A DNA stretch of 64,000 bases, taken from assembly GCA_022494885.1 (NCBI GenBank), contig JAGVSM010000484.1:248001-312000 (forward strand). Direction: 5' to 3'. How positions within the stretch are numbered: position 1 is the first letter of the stretch; the number at the start of each line of letters is the position of its first letter. The notes below the pieces were generated by a model that did not search any database, was not told the origin of the DNA, and saw nothing but the letters and a program-made list of their open reading frames with translations. A program made the translations under genes and the position numbers. The DNA is from Micrasema longulum (Eukaryota > Arthropoda > Insecta > Trichoptera > Brachycentridae). Positions 10,799-21,359 of the stretch are shown here, in pieces.

Positions 10799-10869
10799 AT
10801 GGTGAATTCGAGTATGTTTGGTTGCAGCAGTAGGAGCGTCAAAGGTGTTAAAGGAGTCAGTTTTCACAG
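10799..10869 (+). pseudogene. THAP-domain first exon (transposase-like), probably decayed
   Basis: ATG at 10799 opens 23 codons, MVNSSMFGCSSRSVKG then VKGVSFHR, ending CACAG|GTAATT, a good donor at 10869 in phase 2. The text matches the start of a THAP zinc finger (M...C...GC..R......SFHRFP), found at the N-terminus of P-element-like transposases and host derivatives. The first zinc ligand expected near residue 5 is Ser here, so the finger would be defective unless the ligand is supplied otherwise. No second exon was found. Context (inverted repeats on both sides) points to a mobile element, not a host gene. Confidence 0.55.
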
Positions 10870-11029
10870 GTAATTGATTCCGAATATTTTCCCATAAATT
10901 ACATCGTTTTTTGGCATTTATTGTCCCGACACGTGTATTATGTTGCTTAAAAACTTTCCTTATATCAACATATTTACTTCAGATACTATTTTTTCTTAAT
11001 TTGGGAGATAAATTTGTGAATTAAAGAAT

Positions 11030-11340
11030 GTTTACTGTTCATAATGACAGTTGATTACGGGCAATATGTCGGGGCCGCACTAGGCATCCATATAAAGTTT
11101 GAGTTTTTATCGAGTAGAGGTTGATTCAAATTTTACTTGAAAATAGCAACGTTAACCTTGAAATAACATCTAAAATGACGTGTTCAAATTTCAGGCCGCT
11201 ACGACTCGCCGTTTCGGAGATGTGACAGACAAACAAACAAACTTAACACAGGACTTTGGTTCCATGGAGTTGGGATTTATGTCTCAATAAATGTAACATG
11301 AGTATATTGTGAATAAAATAAAAAAATAAATAAAAAAATA
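11030..11340 (+). repeat. RTE-like retrotransposon 3' end
   Basis: Contains TACGACTCGCCGTTTCGGAG followed by GTGACAGACAAACAAACAAAC and an A/T-rich AATAAATAAA tail, a pattern common at insect non-LTR 3' ends. No protein remains. Confidence 0.4.
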
Positions 11341-11669
11341 AACACACACATGTATTTTCAGTTTTATAAAATAAATATAGGCGAATCATAGAAAAATCAA
11401 TTGGAATAACCCTGCAATAATAAATACTTAGGTACATATTAAAAAATATTTACAATGCAAATTAATATCCATTTGGCAATTCTCGACCTGAGTACGGCAC
11501 ATTGTTTTGCTGCGAACTGCAGCTTACTTAATACCCAATAGTCATAGAATGGTTTTCCTACGTTTGGGCTCCTCTCTAGGTTACGCATTATTACTCTGAG
11601 ACAAAAATACATTATACATAAACAGGTAGGTATAGAATAAGAATTTGTGTGAGTGTGTGAGAGAGAAGG

Positions 11670-11750
11670 TGATATGCCCTGTAAATGCAAGGACTTCCAT
11701 ATTCCCTTCTCAAAAAATGTTTTCCCTCTCTGTTGCAACCATATAAGATC
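11670..11750 (-). mobile_element. R2 fragment
   Basis: GACTTCCATATTCCCTTCTC and TTTTCCCTCTCTGTTGCAAC match the R2 end in minus orientation. Confidence 0.55.
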
Positions 11751-11998
11751 ATTGTTGATTAAACTAACCGGTGAAAGAACACACACATAAGAGTACTTAA
11801 TGATCTAGGTAGGTGATTCGTATTTTTTCTGTTTTTTATGACCCTTTGTTACGTTTTTATTACTAAAAATATATTTTTTTACTGCTTTGGAATGAGTTTT
11901 GTAATACTTTTTGGTGGTTAAGCAAAAAATACAGAAACAGCATTTTATTACAATAAACATTCATGCTCAATGTACCAATTTAGGAAGAAATTTTCGAT

Positions 11999-12125
11999 GA
12001 GGAAGTTCAATACTACGGGAAATTGGATAGGAAAAAATGTTTTCTTACACGCGTTAAAAATTATAACATTTGATTGTACAAAACATTTAAGTTTGTTAGT
12101 GAAAAAAATAAAATACTTAAACTCA
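11999..12125 (+). mobile_element. R1 MITE, 5' fragment
   Basis: Begins GAGGAAGTTCAATACTACGG and continues with GGGAAATTGGATAGG and TTTTCTTACACGCG, then loses similarity after about 125 bp. Confidence 0.65.
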
Positions 12126-12147
12126 TTTAAATACCATTATATCAACA

Positions 12148-12890
12148 ATGTTTGATTATGTCCAAATGCTAACAGACTGGCTGGATTTCCTCCCTAGGGA
12201 GTTGTTCATATTTAAATTTATTTCAACAGAGAAGGAAAACATTTTTGAGAAGGGAATATGGAAGTCTAGGCATTTGCAGGGATTATGACCTGTCATTGGC
12301 TGGTTTAAGTGGTTACTTTACACACTGTGTAACATTCACCATTCTGCCCATGTTTGAACATCCACATTTCCTCAACTCTTCCATCTGTTGACTTTTGTAA
12401 AGTAAAAAAGCTGAAACCTTTATCACGTGGGTGAGATTCATCTGGCTGAACCAAATCACCTACTAGGCAACGCCTGAAAACAATTTTCCAATTTTTATAC
12501 TTCTTCTTTTACCAGGTAGTATAAACAACTCCCTAGGGAGGAAATCCAGCCAGTCTGCAAGCATTTGGACATAATCAAACATTCTTGAATTACTACCCGG
12601 TAAAAGAAGAAGTATAAAAATTGGAAAATTATTTTCAGGCGTTGCCTAGTAAGTGATTTGGTTTAGCCGGGTGAATCTCACCCACGTGATAAAGGTTTCA
12701 GCTCTTTTACTTCACAAAAGTCAACAGATGGAAGAGTTGAGGAAATGTAGATGTTCAAACATGGGCAGAATGGTGAATGTTACATAAACCAGCCAATGAC
12801 AGGTCATAAGCCCTGTAAATGCCTAGACTTCCATATTCCCTTCTCAAAAATGTTTTCCCTCTCTGTTGAAATAAATTTAAGCATTATATC
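12148..12890. mobile_element. R2 compound palindrome
   Basis: Arm one (about 12215-12520) and arm two (about 12595-12890) are inverted copies of about 300 bp. In addition the outer segment at 12148-12212 is inverted in the spacer at 12522-12590. Both carry CTCCCTAGGGAG, CTGGCTGGATTTC-type sequence and CTAGGCAACGCCTGAAAA. The result is a nested foldback of about 740 bp. No coding capacity. It could arise from two R2 copies inserted head to head. Confidence 0.8.
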
Positions 12891-13103
12891 AACTCATTAG
12901 TTAACCCGGAAAAAAATATGATAATTATCCTTAAGATAAAAATAACTTTATTTAATTTACTTTCATATAATTTTGAATTCTCTATCCTTACCTTACCTCT
13001 GTTTCGTATAAATACATTGATACCCGTTCTGAAGATGTCGTGAAAGCGATGAAACCGATGAATGATGTAGATAAAAGTATCGTTCGTCTTTTATTTATAT
13101 AAT

Positions 13104-13175
13104 AAAGTTAATTGTACGGTAAAGTTTCTAGAAAATGTATTAAAAAATCTAATAAAAATTAAATACTTTGAACTT
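13104..13175 (+). mobile_element. R1 internal fragment
   Basis: ATTGTACGGTAAAGTTTCTA followed by GAAAATGTAT matches the R1 block near 6340-6370. Confidence 0.45.
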
Positions 13176-13451
13176 TTTTTCCGATTATTTTTTTTCAATT
13201 TCATGCACTTTGCCACTTTAGTTTTTTTTTCATTTCGATTATTTTTGTAAGATTTCCATATTTAAATCATCTTAAGTCATTACTATGATTAAATATGCCG
13301 GATTATATAAAAATAAGAAAAAGCTGCCTACCTCAAAACAGGTAATTACTATACAGTATAGGATAGACAGTGACTAATATATTGGCTTATAATTAAATTT
13401 GACTTAATTGTACCTTTTTCACTGTTTCGCAAACGGAACATATTATATTAT

Positions 13452-14133
13452 TTATCTTTATATATATATAATTCCTCTGTACGTGTGATGTCACCGAATT
13501 CCTCCTAAACGGCTTAACCGATTTACGTGCGGTTTTCAGAGAAATATAGATCTTTGCGCTGTGCGTGTTCGTAGATATTAAAATCTTCAATCTAATATGT
13601 AAAAAATAAGTAAGGAGCATTAATGTTTTATTCATCGATCTACGAGGGTTGCATTTGAGGAGAATGCATTTGCAAAAAAATTGAAAAATGTATTTTTTTT
13701 GTGTATAAAAAAAGTTTGTTTTTGAATGTTTACAAACAGCATTTGTTTTTTGTGGATCTCAATAAGATTCTTTTCTTGAATTCCTTATAATTTCTACCTA
13801 TTTATATATTTTTATTGGATTTTTGGTAATACTAAAATAATATTGTATTCAATACATTTTTTAAAAATCGTATTCCTATATAAGTACACCGGATTTTGAC
13901 GTGTGCAAAAAGAATGCCATATTTGAAAAAATATTTATTTTGTGTTTTGGAATTCAAACATAAACAAGTACCTATTTAAATTCAATACTTTTTGAATATT
14001 AACAATTTTTAGTTTTGTAATTTAATCACAAACACATACCTAGGTAACTACTTATTAATGAAAAGTCTTATTCCAAGGTAATAGCAGGCAAGCTAACGTT
14101 CGGGCTGGACTACGTCTGTCGGGTCCGCTAGTT
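13452..14133 (+). mobile_element. Helitron-like non-autonomous element
   Basis: The 5' part reads TCTTTATATATATATAATTC then CTCTGTACGTGTGATGTCAC, and the 3' part GTCTGTCGGGTCCGCTAG before TTAT. A 5' TC, a 3' CTAG and insertion between A/T-type bases fit the Helitron pattern, and this wording is typical of insect Helitron derivatives as I know them. A conventional 3' hairpin was not resolved. No Rep/helicase sequence inside. Confidence 0.55.
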
Positions 14134-14189
14134 ATATTATAATAAACGCCGATTTTCGGCACTGAACTGAGCTGAAATGAATAAAATTG

Positions 14190-14492
14190 AACTACGTCAC
14201 ATAGTCTTGTGAATCAACCAATCATTTATAGCGTTGATATGGGTTATGATAGATTTCCAGTTTCCGGGTGGCCATTTTTTAAAACTTTTAGTGTATTTTG
14301 ACAGCTACAAGGTTTTACTTTTGAATAGCAGCACAACTCACCGACGACAACTCGTGATGTCACGGGCGGAGTAATTACAAAATTGCAAAACTTTAAAAAA
14401 TCATAGCGATGATAATAGGATACATAAAAATAATTGTTTTTGGTTTAGCTTGAAAGTCTATTAACAGTTTTTTAAACCACTGAACTTCCTCT
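14190..14492 (+). mobile_element. R1 MITE, diverged copy
   Basis: Contains GATGTCACGGGCGGAGTAAT, CAAAACTTTAAAAAATCATA and the end AAACCACTGAACTTCCTC. The middle has an unrelated stretch, so the copy is rearranged or very old. Confidence 0.65.
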
Positions 14493-14509
14493 TTGTATAC
14501 CGAGGTAAC

Positions 14510-15700
14510 CGTAATGACGTCACAAGACGCAAGCAGAATACATCGGCGTATTCGTAGCGAATCGTGTAGACTACGTTATGCTATATACGAGTATGTAACA
14601 TTACCCAAAGTAGTTAATTTTCTTCTCTCCCCAATCTCCTTGTGCCAACAGAATATTCTGTCATGTCCATAATTGTCCAATCACAAAACAACGTCAGAGT
14701 CATCGTAGATCATACTAAAAATATCCCTCACGAACCTTATGATTGCAATTATTAAAAACCTTATAATTTGACACTGACATGTTTAAGCATTGATAAAAAA
14801 TAATGAAATTCAATTGTTTTCAAATAAATGTTCGATTAAATAAAAATTAAATGGATTTAGAAAATATAATACCTTCTTTTGCACACATTCAAATAAAGTA
14901 CCTACCTCGCTAAATTTCTCTTTGTCAAGAACCTACCTATCTAATGATAGACAAATATTTGAAAGAAGAACGATATTGTTTTTATGAAATTTATTTTTTT
15001 AAACAAAGGAGAGCTGTCAAACGTTGCAGTTAAGCGCGGGAACTCGATATAAATAGTTACCTTTTTTAGTGATATTGACATAATAAAAATTATTAATAAA
15101 TTTATTTTGATAATATGCAAAATATAAGTGTACATATTATAAGTATATATTGGAATTTTCGGAAGATGCAATTGAACGAATTGAAATGTATTAAATGTAA
15201 TTAATGTAAGCAATATACACCACAATCTTGTAAAATGTTTTGACTGTTTGTGTTTTTTAAAAATTAATTATTTGTTATTTGTTTTTGGTCAGGCTGTAAG
15301 ACATTGCTAGTGGCAATAATTCTGCTATTTAACCGTGTAAACCTTTGTTTTATTTTTGTATTTATCACATTGGTATATTATGGTTACTAAAAGTTTATTA
15401 TTATCATTATTGTTATTAGTATTATTTTTACCAAAATTCAATTTGCTAAGAGCGTTTCTCTTCCTTTTCTATTGTGTATTTTTCAAAACATGGATGCGGT
15501 GTAATTATCTCTATGGAATTTCAACTTTAACCTGGTAAGTAAATTGGAAGTAACATATTTTACATGCTCGTATAAATTTCATTGTGTTTTACCAACTTAA
15601 ATGATTGATTTTTTTTAATGTACAAATCTTTGTTAACTTGTTTGTCTAAACTGAGACAAAAAAACGATCCTGAAAAGATTTCATCTCAGAGTAAGATTTC
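14510..15700. other. Intron, no gene seen
   Basis: AT-rich with small open frames on both strands (for example 14941-15225 minus) whose composition is simply that of the local DNA. No motif or repeat recognised until about 15705. Confidence 0.5.
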
Positions 15701-15864
15701 ATCTCGCGTTCTATGAAACATAGTGATAGGGCGTCTCTCTAGGTTACGCATTATTTCTCTGAGGATTTCATGGGTAATTGACGTGGCAAAGCTTCTAGAT
15801 ATTTTCAAAGACAACTTAGAGATTCTGTGAAAGTTCTGGGACTTTTTTATTTTTCTTTGTTTTT

Positions 15865-16185
15865 ATTAATAGACCATCAAACTAAGCAAAAAAAAATATG
15901 TATCGTATTATCAGTGCTGTGACTTTTAAAGTTTTGTAATTTTGAAATTACTCCGTCACAAGTTATCGGAAAATTGGCTTCCCGCAAACCAGAAATTTAT
16001 CACAATACCCTATCATTGGTGGATTCACCAAAACTCGTGACGTCATTAAATTAAGTTTATTTTTATAAAGACTATTTTTAATTTTTTTTCTCACTTTTTC
16101 TAGAAACTTCGCCTTACAATGTTCTAATTTTTACCGCGTGAAAGAGTTTTTATATCCAATTTCCCGTAGCGCTGAATTTTCTCGT
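15865..16185 (-). mobile_element. R1 MITE, minus-strand copy
   Basis: Reads in reverse order: CATCAAACTAAGC, GTATCGTATTATCAGTGCTG, CTCGTGACGTCATTAAA, GAAACTTCGCCTTACAATG, CCAATTTCCCGTAGCGCTGA. Diverged by about a fifth relative to the 6267 copy by eye. Confidence 0.7.
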
Positions 16186-16254
16186 TGTATTACAAAACGT
16201 TGACTCAATGAAGTTAAATAATTGTTGCGACGTCTTAAAAATGCTAGATGTTAG

Positions 16255-16400
16255 TAAATATTTATATAAATCCAATTACCGATTTCTCTTTGTCTACCGG
16301 TTTCGAGACGAACCCGTCTCTCCGTCAGGATACTTATTACACCAACATGCAAATCCAACTATACACCTTTGCCGTATTAATAGGAACGTGTATAGTGAGA
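16255..16400 (-). mobile_element. R3 fragment with degraded hammerhead-like core
   Basis: Minus strand at 16289-16331 reads CCTGACGGAGAGACGGGTTC then GTCTCGAAACCGGTAGAC. Helix II and GAAA are intact but the core box is CTGACGG instead of CTGACGA and helix I no longer pairs well. Flanking CACCAACATGCAAA-like sequence matches the R3 arms at the window start. Confidence 0.65.
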
Positions 16401-16929
16401 TTGAAATTTTAGTTTACTGATTACATACAAATCAACAAAACTAACTGCAATCTCACATGTTCAGTACTAGACACAACAGATAAAATTGAATATCTTTAAC
16501 CAAAACTTAAAATGGAATATTAGTGAACTAGTTAAACGTATTAGAAAATGTATATAGTATATAAAATAAAATAATATTTTAAGAATCAATAATTTAAAAA
16601 TGGCTTATTACTCAATTGCACAATATGGTATTGTTGGATTTATTTATTTATCTATTTATACTTATACAATTTTTTGTATTTTTTTTTTATACGGAATAAT
16701 GTTCCCTCACTGGGGTGTCCCGTGCCGAGGATAATTTTTTACTATAAGTACAATGAAACATGCCTTAAATTATTTATTTGACATAGTTAATATAATAAAA
16801 AAATAATAACGTAATTGATCCAATTAACCTTATTATAATTGTAAACATAAAAAGCAATTAAATATATTGAGTTTTTCTACTGACATTTCTTGGTGGAACT
16901 GCATTTTTTATTATTATAATAAAAATATG

Positions 16930-17264
16930 TATATAGTTTTATTCCACTTTTATTTATAAATTTGTTACAAACATTATAAAACATTACATTATAAAACTTC
17001 ATAAAATTATAAAATTTTCACCAGTTTTTATTATATACATTCAAACAAAACTTATATTCATATAATTGTTATTACCTTATACTTAAATGATTTTAATTTA
17101 AACTCTTTTATTTCCATAATTATGTTAAATCATGATTTACAACCCATGTTTGCACTTGTATATAACAGAAATTTGTTTAGTCTCCCACCAGTCTGACGAT
17201 GTCGGTCACGACGAAACTCGGTCACTGGTAAAATTTTATAAATAAAAGTGGAATAAAACTATAT
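16930..17264 (+). mobile_element. Short inverted-repeat element carrying a hammerhead-like motif
   Basis: Terminal inverted repeats of about 33 bp: left TATAGTTTTATTCCACTTTT (16932 on), right ending AAGTGGAATAAAACTATA (about 17263). Total about 335 bp, no coding capacity. The hammerhead-like motif lies directly inside the right repeat. A partial inverted copy of the motif's 3' flank (AAAATTTTCACCAGT) sits at about 17013-17027. Related to R3 by architecture only, not by overall sequence. Confidence 0.65.
17187..17229 (+). ncRNA. Hammerhead ribozyme-like motif
   Basis: Order: helix I ACCAGT (17187-17192), core CTGACGA (17193-17199), one extra T (17200), helix II GTCG/CGAC with loop GTCA (17201-17212), core GAAA (17213-17216), helix III region CTCGG (17217-17221), T17222-C17223 as the UH site, helix I ACTGGT (17224-17229). 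Helix I is a perfect 6-bp match and both core boxes are canonical. Helix III is minimal, as in dimer-dependent hammerheads. As at 499-542 there is one extra base before helix II. Function untested. Confidence 0.7.
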
Positions 17265-17269
17265 ACGTA

Positions 17270-18225
17270 TTAATACTATTATAATTATAAGCAATTTAAA
17301 CTCAAGAAACAAAAGAGCATTGGGTGGATTCATTAAACATTATTTTTTTAATTATTTCATTTATCAATCGGCAGTTAAAAACACGAATCAGTACACCCGA
17401 TTTCTTTTGGCAAATTTTTCATCCGCGAGTAGAAACTAATTAAATGAAACCAAAAAGAAAAAATAATAAATGTGTGTCATCCACCCTAATTTTACCGGAC
17501 CGAGTAAATTTGCGCGATACGTGTGAACGGGCTCGTACATGACAGACTCAATCAATCATTTTAAGATTAATAATACTATCGATAGACAACACAGTTATTT
17601 GATTGATTTAACATTCCTACATATTATTTTATGTAGATACCATCTAACGGCCAGTTGCACCAAAAACTTAAGTTAAAAAAGATTGAAGAAAATTTTAGCG
17701 ATTTTGTCAAAATGCGTTGTTTTATCTTACTTTCTTCGTTGAATTTCTGGTGTAATTAGCGTCAAAAAGCTTTGTTATATTAAAAAAACAATAAATTTTT
17801 CAAACGTTAAAAATTTTCCACTTGTAACTTAACACACCTCATTTACAGTTCTGACCATATTTGAACATACACATTTTATCAATTTACCAATCGGTTGATA
17901 TTCGTCAAGTAAAAGTCAGAAATCATTATTGACGTTACTGATTATATTCCGGTTTTGTAAAGTATGCACTATTGAAATTTGTGATTTACGAAGACATGAG
18001 TATTGTTAATTCGTTTATGGTCGCAATATTTTTATTATGTTTACTTTGTATAAGGCGCTTGACAATGTACACATATTGATTTAGTCAGTATTTCAATCGT
18101 CTAGTTTATTATCCAGAAAATTCCAAAAAAGAGGATTCAGTACAATTTTCTATTTATCCGAATTATTTTATTTTCATGGGCACTTTTATTGTTTTGCAAT
18201 AACTTTCAACTAACTAAAAGTATAT
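17270..18225. other. Intron, no gene seen
   Basis: The motif GGCCAGTTGCACCAAAAACT near 17649 looks like one end of a lepidopteran-type MITE, but no partner end was found. Otherwise AT-rich unassigned DNA. Confidence 0.4.
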
Positions 18226-18262
18226 CTAGTTTAAAGGGGCTGGGATTTGAACCCAGTGTTGA
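18226..18262 (-). repeat. tRNA-like 3' segment
   Basis: Minus strand contains ACTGGGTTCAAATCCCAGCC, a good T-arm/B box with stem. The rest of a tRNA is not present upstream, so this is a SINE or tRNA pseudogene remnant, not a tRNA gene. Confidence 0.4.
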
Positions 18263-18424
18263 GTGAGGAGAAAAGTGTATTTTTTACATTGGATTGTATA
18301 TATGAGCGCGTATGCGTTAGGAAGAATTCTGAGATTACAATTTGTAATTATGTACATTATTTTGGCATAGTTTTTATTTAAAATAATGAAGTTACTCCGT
18401 TTAAAATTATTGTTACTTCTGTTT

Positions 18425-18975
18425 TTTACTCTTGAAAATAGACGCACTTTATCTGAATTATGCTATTTACATAAATTATGAAATAATAAAGTAGACTCTT
18501 TAAACCTACTCTCCAAAATTAATCTCAATGTCACCTTTCGCGTGACAAAAAATAAGTATTTGTTCCATCTGCTCGTCTGTAGCACTAACTATGCACAACT
18601 CTTTTTCCTCTATCGTTCTTGCTCTAACTATAATGCTTTTTTTTCGTATATTGATATATTTTACATGCCCCTTAATTTATTTAAAAATAAATTAATACTC
18701 ATTATTTCTGGCTGCGATACGATCCCACTTACTATTTAATGATGCTCACACTTACACACATCTGGACACTTACTCTTACACTAATACCCATAAACACACA
18801 TCTACACTTACTCTCATACAAATACACATAAACACATCCTTTTGTTGTAACACAACTTTTATAAAATGTATGATTCTTATTTAGAAACTTTGCTGGTCCG
18901 TCTTTAAACTGTATTTTTTTTAAATGTTACTACATCATTGTCGACTGTTTGTTTCTTTAAAATGAATAAACAAAA
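18425..18975 (+). pseudogene. Non-LTR retrotransposon 3' end, copy 1
   Basis: A broken + frame encodes VDSLNLLSKINLNVTFRVTK followed by NKYLFHL and FLYRSCSNYNAFF. This is an ORF2 C-terminal tail. The sequence then follows the same 3' UTR as at 50745-50985 (GGCTGCGATACGATCCCACT) and ends in an AATAAACAAAATAA-type tail. A CACACA-rich minisatellite-like stretch (18745-18840) lies in the UTR. Confidence 0.7.
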
Positions 18976-19384
18976 TAATTAAGTAGTTCCGGGGTCTGGG
19001 CTGAAAAGAGTCGATACATACAAATATAAATATGTTTGTAATGGTAAAATCAAAAAACATGAATTAATCGTCATCAAAATGATGATTTTTTTAAAAAAAA
19101 AATTATTTTTATTCCTAATAAATTTCATAAAAGGTTCATGTTTTTTAAAAATTCTATACAGATCTACTTTTATACATCTAGTTAATATTATCACTGTAAG
19201 TTTCTAAAAAAAGAGACTAACTATTTTGAAAAACGGAAGATAAAAATCCTGTTATAATGCATTCTCACAGCATTATATGCAAAAGTATTCGTGATCTTCT
19301 ACGCTGGAGGAACTAGAAAGCTTTTTTGGATGATTTTTTCTTCATCAGAGGATTTTTCTTTTTCGATTTCAATTATTTATTTTT

Positions 19385-19560
19385 GACTGGTTTTATTCGA
19401 GCACTGCTTTTTCGAGAGTATCGGTTGAGATAGCAGTTCGACGACGCTTTCGTTCTCTATTCGTAATTTTTCGCCTACCAGCTTTAGGTGGGGGTTTCAC
19501 TTCCACAGGAGACAACTGATGATTTGATATGGATGAACTAGGCATACATTTGCAGCACGT
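19385..19560 (-). pseudogene. pogo-like transposase C-terminal fragment
   Basis: The minus strand has an open stretch reading LSPVEVKPPPKAGRRKITNR then ERKRRRTAISTDTLEK before a stop. This resembles the tail of pogo/Tigger-type transposases (P..I.P.PKA..RK..N.R......I.TDTPEK). No DDE domain remains. Confidence 0.6.
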
Positions 19561-19902
19561 TTAACTATATCTAAAGTGGCGGGGCCACGCTTGGTCTTCC
19601 TCTAAAATGCATGCTAAAAAATATAAAATTAAATTCATAATAATATTAAACAAGTATTTTTGAAGGAATTTAGTCGAGGGATGAAAAGTATCAAATGCCA
19701 CTTTTCACCGCAATGGACATTTTGAATAAGAATATGTTTAAAATTAGAAGTGACAAAATAAGTTATTCGAATAAACATACATGATGGGATAATATCTTCA
19801 AAGTGGGAATCCAGTGGGAAAAATAAATCTCTTTGCTGGAGCTTAAGCGTATAACTGATCATATCATCAATAAGTTTAAAATTATAAATACACGCTAAAA
19901 TA

Positions 19903-20075
19903 AGGAAGTTCAGCGAATTTTTTTACTTGTTAATAAACTATCAAACTAAGCCTAAAACCAGATTTAAAAATTATGTATCGAACGAAATTCAACGAGTTAT
20001 AAATCGCCCCAAAATTAAAATGCTTGTGTAAATCATAAGAACGCAAATATTTTTCTTTATATTTAAAAAAAGTCA
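19903..20075. mobile_element. R1 end fragment next to S1 SINE tail
   Basis: GGAAGTTCAGCGAATTT and AATAAACTATCAAACTAAGC are the R1 end in minus orientation. It is followed by ATCATAAGAACGCAAATATT, the tail of an S1 SINE, so the SINE probably inserted into R1. Confidence 0.6.
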
Positions 20076-20619
20076 TTATATAAAAAAAAACATCCTACAA
20101 AATACAAGCACAAATAAAAAATATTTTTTATTTAGGTACCTAATCATTGAAATACTTATTTTCTTATTATCTCTTAACTTTAAGTTGGAGATATCAGATT
20201 AGTAAACTAGACGATTGAATTATTCGTTTTATAAATTTGTTGGCATTTATAATTTAGGAACAACCATGATTGTAAACATTAATTTAATGTCCATGAAATG
20301 TCGAATTGCTAGACATTATTTTAAAATCGATATCGTTCATATTTGAAGCACCCTCAGAGTTATAACGCGCTATCGCTACTGATAAAAAACGTGTTATTTT
20401 GATGGGGATGGAGATATTTTGGAAAAGGGTAATATCGTGGGATAATTACTATAACTGGGTCACTTCGAAAAAAGGATTTTTAAGTCAACCGCTGAAACTC
20501 ATCTTTGTATTTTCCTCCATAAATGCTACAAATAGACAAGTCGTGACGCATTTAAATTATATTATGATGTAAAGTTTATATTTTAAGCACTAACTTTGTG
20601 GTTATTCATTATAATAAAA

Positions 20620-20765
20620 TAAATTTATTGTTTTTATTTATTTATTTATATATACGTCCAATGGGCATTTTTATGGACACATTTATACATAGAAAATTAT
20701 TATTAAAAAAAGTAGAAAGACTCAATGGTATATAGTAGACTCGGTGAGAGTGGAAGCGGGAGAGA
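20620..20765. repeat. Dispersed repeat shared with 22135-22265
   Basis: TTATATATACGTCCAATGGG and AATGGTATATAGTAGACTCG recur at 22147 and 22228 with the same spacing, ending in GAGTGGAAGCGGG. Flanked by T-rich tract; a retroposon is likely. Confidence 0.6.
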
Positions 20766-20984
20766 GGTGTTTATAATTGAATATGATTCAGTGATCGTTT
20801 GAAAGAAGACAACTTGTTATCAAAGAAATCAAGACTGGCATGTTTGTTGGCAGACCTAAGAATTCTGGGCAGAGGGGAATGAAAACCATAGTTAGTTCTA
20901 TGGTTATTGGTATGAAAGAGGAAGTTTCAATATAATTAATAAATATAACAACTTTGTTTTTAACCACTATTTTTTTTTCTTTCC

Positions 20985-21028
20985 ACAGACCGGTTTCAAA
21001 GCAAACAAGCTTCTTCGTCAAGGTTTAC
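20985..21028 (-). repeat. Degenerate hammerhead-like repeat
   Basis: Minus strand: TTGACGAAGAAGC, loop TTGTTT, GCTTTGAAACCGGTC. Layout matches R3 motifs (box, stem-loop, GAAACCGGT), but the first box is changed and helix I does not pair. A decayed relative. Confidence 0.45.
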
Positions 21029-21359
21029 GTAACTAATGAATTAATTCCTATTTTATTTTTATCATGCTAACTAAATACTACACGTGGACCCAATAAATCA
21101 AGTCTTTTTTTCTTACAAGGGTGGTAATTTGATATCAATATTTTCGAAACTAGACAGGAGAGGACTAAAAGAAATATTGTTTATTTGGTTATTATGACTG
21201 TTTAATTTATTTTATTTTATGATATTATGATGATTTGAATACATAATTTGCATATTTGTTGTATTTATGGTGGGAGAAACAAAAATGTCTATTTTGTGGT
21301 TGTTGACTCAAAAATGTTGGTTTTCAAGTACCTTAATTTTAATAAATACTTCACGATAT

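Noticed and set aside
13028..13070. Another hammerhead-like layout, CTGAAGATGTCG ... CGATGAAACCGATG
   Set aside because: Box and short stem are present, but the position after helix III is TG, not the required TH, and helix I does not pair.
18740..18845. CACACA/ACACTTAC-rich stretch considered as a minisatellite or CRISPR-like array
   Set aside because: Units are irregular, and it is part of a retrotransposon 3' UTR that also appears, shortened, at 50820-50870.
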